Shown here in pieces: positions 5,346 to 9,505 of a stretch of 9,505 bases of DNA. Within the stretch, counting starts at the first letter, position 1; each line of letters opens with the position of its first letter. Source of the DNA: JBHEMK01 sp046262635. GTDB lineage: Bacteria; Actinomycetota; Thermoleophilia; Gaiellales; Gaiellaceae. The notes beneath the pieces were generated by a model. That model did not search any database and had not been told where the DNA came from. It saw nothing but the letters and a program-made list of their open reading frames with translations. The DNA lies in assembly GCA_046262635.1 (NCBI GenBank), contig JBHEMK010000191.1:1-9505 (forward strand). Direction: 5' to 3'. The position numbers and the translations under genes were made by a program.

Positions 5346-7766
5346 ATGGACCGGTACGACCCGAAGCAGATCGAGGAGAAGTGGCAGCGCGTCTGGCAGG
5401 ACGCGCGGGCGTTCAACGTCTCGAACGAGCCGCGCGATCGAAAGACCTACGTGCTGGAGATGCTCCCGTACCCCTCCGGCGAGCTCCACATGGGCCACGT
5501 CCGCAACTACATGCTGGGCGAGGTCGTCGCGCACTTCCGCCGCCGCCACGGCTACGCAGTGCTGCGGCCGATGGGCTTCGATGCTTTCGGACTTCCCGCC
5601 GAGAATGCGGCGATCAAGGAGGGCGGTCATCCGCGTGAGGTGACCGACCGCAACATCAGCGCGATTCGGCGTCAGATGGGGCGGCTCGGCTGGGCGATCG
5701 ACTGGGACCGCGTCCTCGCCACCCACGAGCCTGAGTACTACCGCTGGACGCAGTGGATCTTCCTGAGGTTCCTCGAGCAGGGTCTCGCCTACCGCAAGGA
5801 CGTTGCTGTCAACTGGTGCCCGAACGACCAGACAGTTCTCGCCAACGAGCAGGTGATCGACGGCCATTGCGAGCGCTGCGGCGCCGAGGTCGAGGCGCGC
5901 AACCTCGAGCAGTGGTTGTTCAAGATCACCGCCTACGCCGACCGGCTGCTGGACGAGATGGAGCTGCTCGAATCCTGGCCCGATCGCGTCCTGACGATGC
6001 AGCGCAACTGGATCGGACGCTCCGAGGGCGCCGAGCTGATCTTCCGCGTCGAGGGCGCCGAGATCGACATCCCCGTCTTCACGACACGGCCGGACACGCT
6101 GTTCGGTGCGACCTTCTTCGTCCTCGCGCCCGAGCACCCGTTGGTCGATGAGCTGGTCGCGGGCACCCCGCATCAACAGCACGTCCGCGACTACGTGCGC
6201 CACGCGGCCGCCCGCTCGACCGTCGAGCGTGAGACGAAGGAGAAGGACGGCGTCTTTACCGGCAAGTTCGTCGTCAACCCGGTCAACGAGGCACGGCTCC
6301 CGATCTGGGTCTCCGACTACGTGCTGATGGAGTACGGCACAGGCGCGATCATGGCCGTCCCCGCGCACGACGAGCGCGACTTCGAGTTCGCGCAGCGCTT
6401 CGACCTACCAGTCGTGCAGGTGGTCGCGCCGACCGACGGCGAGGCGTCAGACGAGCGGGCCTACATCGCGCACTCCGCCGACGAGGTGCTCGTCAACTCC
6501 GCGCAGTTCTCGGGTAGGTCCGCGGCCGCGGGGAAGCAGGCGATCACCGAGTGGCTCGGAGAGCGGGGCCGCGGCCGACCGGCGGTGAGCTACCGCCTGC
6601 GCGACTGGCTGCTCTCGCGGCAGCGCTACTGGGGCTGCCCGATCCCGGTGATCCATTGCGGCAGGTGCGGGATCGTCCCGGTGCCTGAGGATGACCTGCC
6701 GGTGCTGCTGCCGGAGATCGCCGACTACCTGCCGAAGGGGCGCTCGCCGCTTGCCTCGGCCGAGGACTGGGTGCAGGTCACGTGCCCCCGCTGCGGCGGC
6801 GACGCGCGCCGTGAGACCGACACGATGGACACCTTCGTCGACTCCTCCTGGTATTTCCTGCGCTACGCGGACGCGAAGAACGACAGGGCGCCGTTCGATC
6901 GCGAGGTGGTCGACTACTGGCTGCCCGTCAATCAGTACATCGGCGGCGTCGAGCACGCGATCCTGCACCTGCTCTACGCCCGCTTCTTCGTGAAGGTGCT
7001 GAACGACATCGGGCTCGTGGGCTTTCGCGAGCCGTTCGCTCGGCTCTTTACGCAGGGGATGGTCTACTACCGCGGCGCGAAGATGTCGAAATCGAAGGGC
7101 AACGTCGTCGATCCCGACGAGTACGTCGAGCACTGGGGGGCCGACGCGGTTCGCCTGTATCTGCCGTTTCTCGGGCCGGTCGACCAGGACGCCGAGTGGC
7201 AGGACACCGGCTTCGAGGGCCAGGTGCGCTTCCTGCACCGCCTGTGGCGCGTCGCGCTCGAGCACGTCGACGCCCCCGGTCAGGTCACGACGGAGACGCC
7301 GCTTGCGCGCAAGGCGCACGCGACGATCGCGAAGGTGAGCGACGACATCGGCCGACGCTTCGCGCTCAACACGCCGATCGCGGCCGTGATGGAGCTCGTC
7401 CGGGAGATCTCCCGCTCGCCCGAGGATGCCGCGGCGCGGTTCGCGGCCGAGACCGCGGTGAGTCTGATCCAGCCCTACGCGCCGCACATCGCCGAGGAGC
7501 TGTGGGAGCGGCTGGGTCACGAACGGTTGTGGGAGGAGCCGTGGCCCGAGGCGGATCCGTCCCAGCTGGCGAAGGACACCTTCGAGCTCGTAGTCCAGGT
7601 CAACGGCAAGGTGCGCGACCGCTTCGACGTCGAGGCCGGGTTGTCGGAGGACGACCTCGTCTCCCGCGCGCTCGCCTCGCCGAAGGTCCAGGCTCACGTT
7701 GACGGCGCCACGGTCCGAAAGACGATCGTGGTTCCGGACAAGCTCGTCAACGTCGTCGTCGGCTGA
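5346..7766 (+). CDS. leuS: leucyl-tRNA synthetase
   Basis: Charges tRNA-Leu with leucine; cytosolic class Ia synthetase of 806 residues. The class I signatures are HMGH (48-51, the HIGH motif, after YPSGELHMGH) and KMSKS (579-583). The CP1 editing domain is marked by TTRPDT (246-251) and later GTGAIMAVPAHDERD. Cysteine pairs sit at 158 (NWCPND) and 175/178 (CERCG), with more at CGRCG and CPRCGG; WGCPIPVIHC and DSSWYFLRY (Asp499) are standard bacterial LeuRS blocks. The C-terminal anticodon-binding and VQVNGKVRDRF regions are present. ATG 5346 is the start because GGAGG (5337-5341) precedes it by four bases; the same frame is open further upstream to TTG 5226, but that stretch overlaps the terminator and reads as arginine-rich junk. 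Expression is probably set by the leader attenuator. Confidence 0.97.
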   Translation: MDRYDPKQIEEKWQRVWQDARAFNVSNEPRDRKTYVLEMLPYPSGELHMGHVRNYMLGEVVAHFRRRHGYAVLRPMGFDAFGLPAENAAIKEGGHPREVTDRNISAIRRQMGRLGWAIDWDRVLATHEPEYYRWTQWIFLRFLEQGLAYRKDVAVNWCPNDQTVLANEQVIDGHCERCGAEVEARNLEQWLFKITAYADRLLDEMELLESWPDRVLTMQRNWIGRSEGAELIFRVEGAEIDIPVFTTRPDTLFGATFFVLAPEHPLVDELVAGTPHQQHVRDYVRHAAARSTVERETKEKDGVFTGKFVVNPVNEARLPIWVSDYVLMEYGTGAIMAVPAHDERDFEFAQRFDLPVVQVVAPTDGEASDERAYIAHSADEVLVNSAQFSGRSAAAGKQAITEWLGERGRGRPAVSYRLRDWLLSRQRYWGCPIPVIHCGRCGIVPVPEDDLPVLLPEIADYLPKGRSPLASAEDWVQVTCPRCGGDARRETDTMDTFVDSSWYFLRYADAKNDRAPFDREVVDYWLPVNQYIGGVEHAILHLLYARFFVKVLNDIGLVGFREPFARLFTQGMVYYRGAKMSKSKGNVVDPDEYVEHWGADAVRLYLPFLGPVDQDAEWQDTGFEGQVRFLHRLWRVALEHVDAPGQVTTETPLARKAHATIAKVSDDIGRRFALNTPIAAVMELVREISRSPEDAAARFAAETAVSLIQPYAPHIAEELWERLGHERLWEEPWPEADPSQLAKDTFELVVQVNGKVRDRFDVEAGLSEDDLVSRALASPKVQAHVDGATVRKTIVVPDKLVNVVVG

Positions 7767-7823
7767 CCTCTGTGTCGCGCAGCTCGGGCGAGGGCGTGCC
7801 GCAGCCGTGCTCGACGGCCACCG

Positions 7824-7847
7824 CGGGGTCTCGCGCGAGCCACCCCG
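7824..7847 (+). terminator. possible hairpin after leuS
   Basis: CGGGGT (7824-7829) pairs with ACCCCG (7842-7847) around an inner CTC/GAG stem (7830-7832 with 7837-7839), located 57 bases after the leuS stop. There is no T-tract. It could help end the leuS transcript, but GC-rich DNA makes such structures easily. The rest of the 154-base gap between leuS and holA shows nothing else except the holA -10 box. Confidence 0.3.
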
Positions 7848-7907
7848 TCGCAAGATCCGCCTCGCCGCGCCCGCCACGCTCGGCGGCCAGGCCCTCCGGT
7901 CGGGGCC

Positions 7908-7913
7908 TATGCT
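7908..7913 (+). promoter_or_regulatory. -10 box of holA (leaderless start)
   Basis: TATGCT (7908-7913) matches the TAnnnT -10 consensus and lies seven bases before GTG 7921, the same spacing as between the leuS-leader -10 box and its GTG. No -35 element is recognisable. It would give a leaderless holA message starting at the GTG. Confidence 0.45.
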
Positions 7914-7920
7914 TGCCGTT

Positions 7921-8922
7921 GTGGCGAGCGAGCTGAAGACCGTCTATCTGCTCACGGGCAGCGATCGTCCGAAGATCGTGCGTGCGCTGCGGCGACTGCG
8001 CGACCGGATCGGCGAGGATGCGGTCGAGCACCTCTCCGCACGTGAGGTCTCGGGAGCCGAGGCGGCCGCCGCCTGCAACTCGATGGGCCTTTTCGGTGAG
8101 GGCCGCCTCGTGATCGTCGACGAGGTCGAACGCTGGAAGGCGACGGATACGAAGGAGGTCGCCGCCTACCTGGGGAACCCCAGTCCCGAGACGGTGCTCG
8201 TGCTCGTCGCCGAGGAGATCAAGCGCGACTCCGCGCTCGGCAAGGCGGTCGCCAAGGCCGGCGAGATCCTCGCTTACGAGGTCCCGAAGAAGAAGCTGCC
8301 CGGCTGGGTCGGCGAGCAGTTCAGGCGTCTGGGCGCGACCGCCGATGCCGCCGCGTGCCGCGCCCTCGTCGAGCTCGTGGGCGAGAGCCTCGACGAGCTC
8401 TCGACGGAGGTGGAGAAGCTGGCGACGTGGGCGCACGGCCAGCCGGTCGGTGTCCAAGAGGTCGTGCTCCTCTCGGCCGGGCGAGCCGAGACCTCGATCT
8501 TCGCCCTGACCGACGCGTGGGGTCGGCGCGACGTCGCCGCCGCCCTCGCCGCGGCCGAAGCACGCCTCGAGCGCTCCGACCGTCCTCGCTCGGCGGAGCT
8601 GCCGCGCCTGATCGGCCTCCTCGTCAATCACGTTGGCCGCGTGCGTGCGTGCCAGGCGCTTGCAGCCGAGGGAGTCCGGCCGCGCGACGCCGCGGGCCGC
8701 CTGAAGATGCACCCGTTCGCCGCCGAGAAGGCGTTCGCGCAGGCGCAGAATTTCACCTCGGGCGAGCTCGCCGGCGTCGTCGTCCGGCTGGCCCGGCTTG
8801 ACCATGCGATTAAGGGCGGCTCGCGGCTCGCTCCGGACCTCGAGTTCGAGCGCGCGCTCGTTGAGGTGACGCAGCCGGCAGGCCTAGGAGCTAGCTACCC
8901 GGATCCTGCAGTAGGGCCGTAG
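7921..8922 (+). CDS. holA: DNA polymerase III delta subunit
   Basis: Clamp-loader delta subunit that opens the beta sliding clamp and helps load it at primer-template junctions; AAA+-like fold without ATPase activity. With GTG 7921 it has 333 residues, normal for the family. Visible signatures are the N-terminal LKTVYLLTGSDRPKIVRALRRL strand-helix, SMGLFGEGRLVIVDEVERW, a TVLVLVAEEIKRDSALGKAV block, VPKKKLPGWV, the central ELVGESLDELSTEVEKL helix and a helical C-terminal collar (RPRSAELPRLIGLLVNHVGR). ATG 7909 is in frame but sits inside the proposed -10 box TATGCT, so GTG 7921 is preferred. The last ~13 residues (GLGASYPDPAVGP) use atypical codons and look like read-through into the adjacent insertion sequence. 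comEA and comEC, which often lie between leuS and holA in relatives, are absent. Confidence 0.92.
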   Translation: MASELKTVYLLTGSDRPKIVRALRRLRDRIGEDAVEHLSAREVSGAEAAAACNSMGLFGEGRLVIVDEVERWKATDTKEVAAYLGNPSPETVLVLVAEEIKRDSALGKAVAKAGEILAYEVPKKKLPGWVGEQFRRLGATADAAACRALVELVGESLDELSTEVEKLATWAHGQPVGVQEVVLLSAGRAETSIFALTDAWGRRDVAAALAAAEARLERSDRPRSAELPRLIGLLVNHVGRVRACQALAAEGVRPRDAAGRLKMHPFAAEKAFAQAQNFTSGELAGVVVRLARLDHAIKGGSRLAPDLEFERALVEVTQPAGLGASYPDPAVGP

Positions 8923-8939
8923 TCGGCGTAAAGGAACGT

Positions 8940-8995
8940 CCTCCCTGCCGCTCACGACGGGTGTTGACGAGAAACCCCGGCGAGCGACAGGGAGG
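8940..8995 (+). promoter_or_regulatory. RBS-sequestering inverted repeat before the transposase
   Basis: CCTCCCTGCCGCTC (8940-8953) is complementary to GAGCGACAGGGAGG (8982-8995) at 13 of 14 positions (one C-A mismatch). A further GGGT/ACCC-type pairing (about 8958-8962 with 8974-8979) lies in the loop. The right arm contains GGAGG (8991-8995), the Shine-Dalgarno sequence of the transposase. An RNA entering from outside would hide the site, the arrangement by which IS10 and IS50 avoid expression from neighbouring promoters. TTGACG at 8964 in the loop could be a -35 element for an internal promoter, but no -10 box is evident. Confidence 0.55.
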
Positions 8996-9000
8996 CAGTC

Positions 9001-9505
9001 TTGAAGGTGAAGGTAATAGAGCAGTCGGCGCTGGTCCAGGTCGCGGCCTCGACGCAGCAGTTGACATCTCATGCCGGGCTCGTGCTCGTGCGCGAGCTGG
9101 CGGGCCGGCTTGGCGTTGGCGAGTTGCTCAACCGGGTGGCGGTGAAGAAGCGCGGCCGCGGCTACACGCCGGCGCAGGCGATCCTCGGCTTGTCTAAGAC
9201 GTTGCTCGTCGGCGGCGAGTGCCTCGACGACCTCGCGTTGATGCGCGGCGATTCGGCGCAGCAGCTTCTGCGCGGTCACGGTCTGCCTCTGCCGACAACG
9301 CTCGGCCGCTTTCTGCGCCGCTTCAGCCTCGGCCAGATCGGCCAGCTCAACCGGGCGCTCGAGGAGCTGTTCGCGCGTGTGCAGCCGCTGCTCGAGCGGG
9401 AGACGCTGACGCTCGACCTGGACGCGACCTCTATCGAGCACCACGGCCCGGTCGGCTCGCGGCAGGGGAGACGCGGCAGCTACCAGGGCAAGGTCTGCTG
9501 GCATC
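9001..9505 (+). CDS. IS1380-family transposase, 3' end cut by the window
   Basis: A DDE transposase fragment of 168 codons that runs off the right edge. TTG 9001 is the start because GGAGG (8991-8995) precedes it by five bases and the protein begins cleanly there (MKVKVIEQSALVQVAAST). Family-like features are ALVQVAASTQQLTSHAGLVL near the start, GECLDDLALMRGDSAQQLL (72-90), the TTLGRFLRRFSL segment (99-110), and TLDLDATSIEHHG (137-149), where Asp139 or Asp141 would be the first catalytic acid. A SRQGRRGSYQGK stretch follows, like the 'ygarrgYkG' segment of IS1380 proteins. Codon use is somewhat less GC-strict than in leuS. The other catalytic residues lie outside the window, so intactness cannot be judged. 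Confidence 0.85.
   Translation, partial: MKVKVIEQSALVQVAASTQQLTSHAGLVLVRELAGRLGVGELLNRVAVKKRGRGYTPAQAILGLSKTLLVGGECLDDLALMRGDSAQQLLRGHGLPLPTTLGRFLRRFSLGQIGQLNRALEELFARVQPLLERETLTLDLDATSIEHHGPVGSRQGRRGSYQGKVCWH

Larger units (their letters stand above)
8883..9505 (+). mobile_element. IS1380-like insertion sequence, left part only
   Basis: Contains the 5' part of a transposase gene preceded by its own regulatory region; the right end is outside the window. The left boundary is uncertain. CCTAG at 8883 is my best guess, because the holA-coding character ends about there and, from memory, the IS1380-family element ISEcp1 also begins CCTAG. No target duplication can be tested without the right end. 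Confidence 0.6.

Noticed and set aside
6447..7877. Long open frame antisense to leuS (476 codons)
   Set aside because: A shadow caused by high GC. The sequence is low-complexity and rich in Arg, Asp, Val and Leu, with no family motif, and leuS on the other strand is certain. The antisense frame at 5229-6368 is rejected for the same reason.
1..9505. tRNA genes (including selC), rRNA or CRISPR arrays
   Set aside because: The gaps between genes are all under about 170 bases, and I saw no tRNA cloverleaf, rRNA segment or regularly spaced repeats.

Overview
This is GC-rich DNA (roughly 70%, estimated by eye) from a bacterial chromosome. A fused CofG/CofH-type F420 gene (fbiC), the leuS-holA neighbourhood, frequent GTG/TTG starts and apparent leaderless transcripts suggest an actinobacterium, perhaps of the Thermoleophilia/Gaiellales kind. 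That placement is inference. No gene was compared with a database.

Layout. Left edge, plus strand: the last ~502 codons of fbiC (F420 precursor synthase), cut by the window edge. It converges tail to tail, with overlapping stops, on a minus-strand block that runs from about 5181 down to 1508. In transcription order the block holds a Tat-type sulfite-oxidase-fold molybdoenzyme and its four-helix cytochrome b partner, two GC palindromes, lysA (diaminopimelate decarboxylase), a DsbA/FrnE-family thiol oxidoreductase, and a small cysteine-free IscA/HesB-fold protein. Plus strand again from about 5227: leuS behind a compact leader, then holA (DNA polymerase III delta). Right edge: the 5' part of an IS1380-like insertion sequence that abuts, and probably supplies, the 3' end of holA.

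The main discovery is in the DsbA/FrnE gene. Its only in-frame start (2417) leads to a TGA at 2378-2376, exactly where the first catalytic cysteine of the CPFC motif belongs, giving Sec-Pro-Phe-Cys. The frame is open on both sides. A 7-bp hairpin with a 7-nt loop whose second base is G starts 12 nt after the TGA, which fits a bacterial SECIS element. This looks like a selenoprotein that ordinary gene calling would shorten to a start at 2228 with the active site lost.

The second discovery is the leuS leader. An extended -10 box is followed 7 nt later by a GTG that opens a six-codon peptide with two adjacent rare CTT leucine codons. Mutually exclusive pairings then follow, ending in a clean intrinsic terminator just before the leuS ribosome binding site. 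The geometry is that of classical ribosome-mediated attenuation responding to leucyl-tRNA.

A third point is that the transposase ribosome binding site of the IS lies inside a 14-position inverted repeat, so read-through transcripts should not express it. There is no stretch over 300 bases without a gene.
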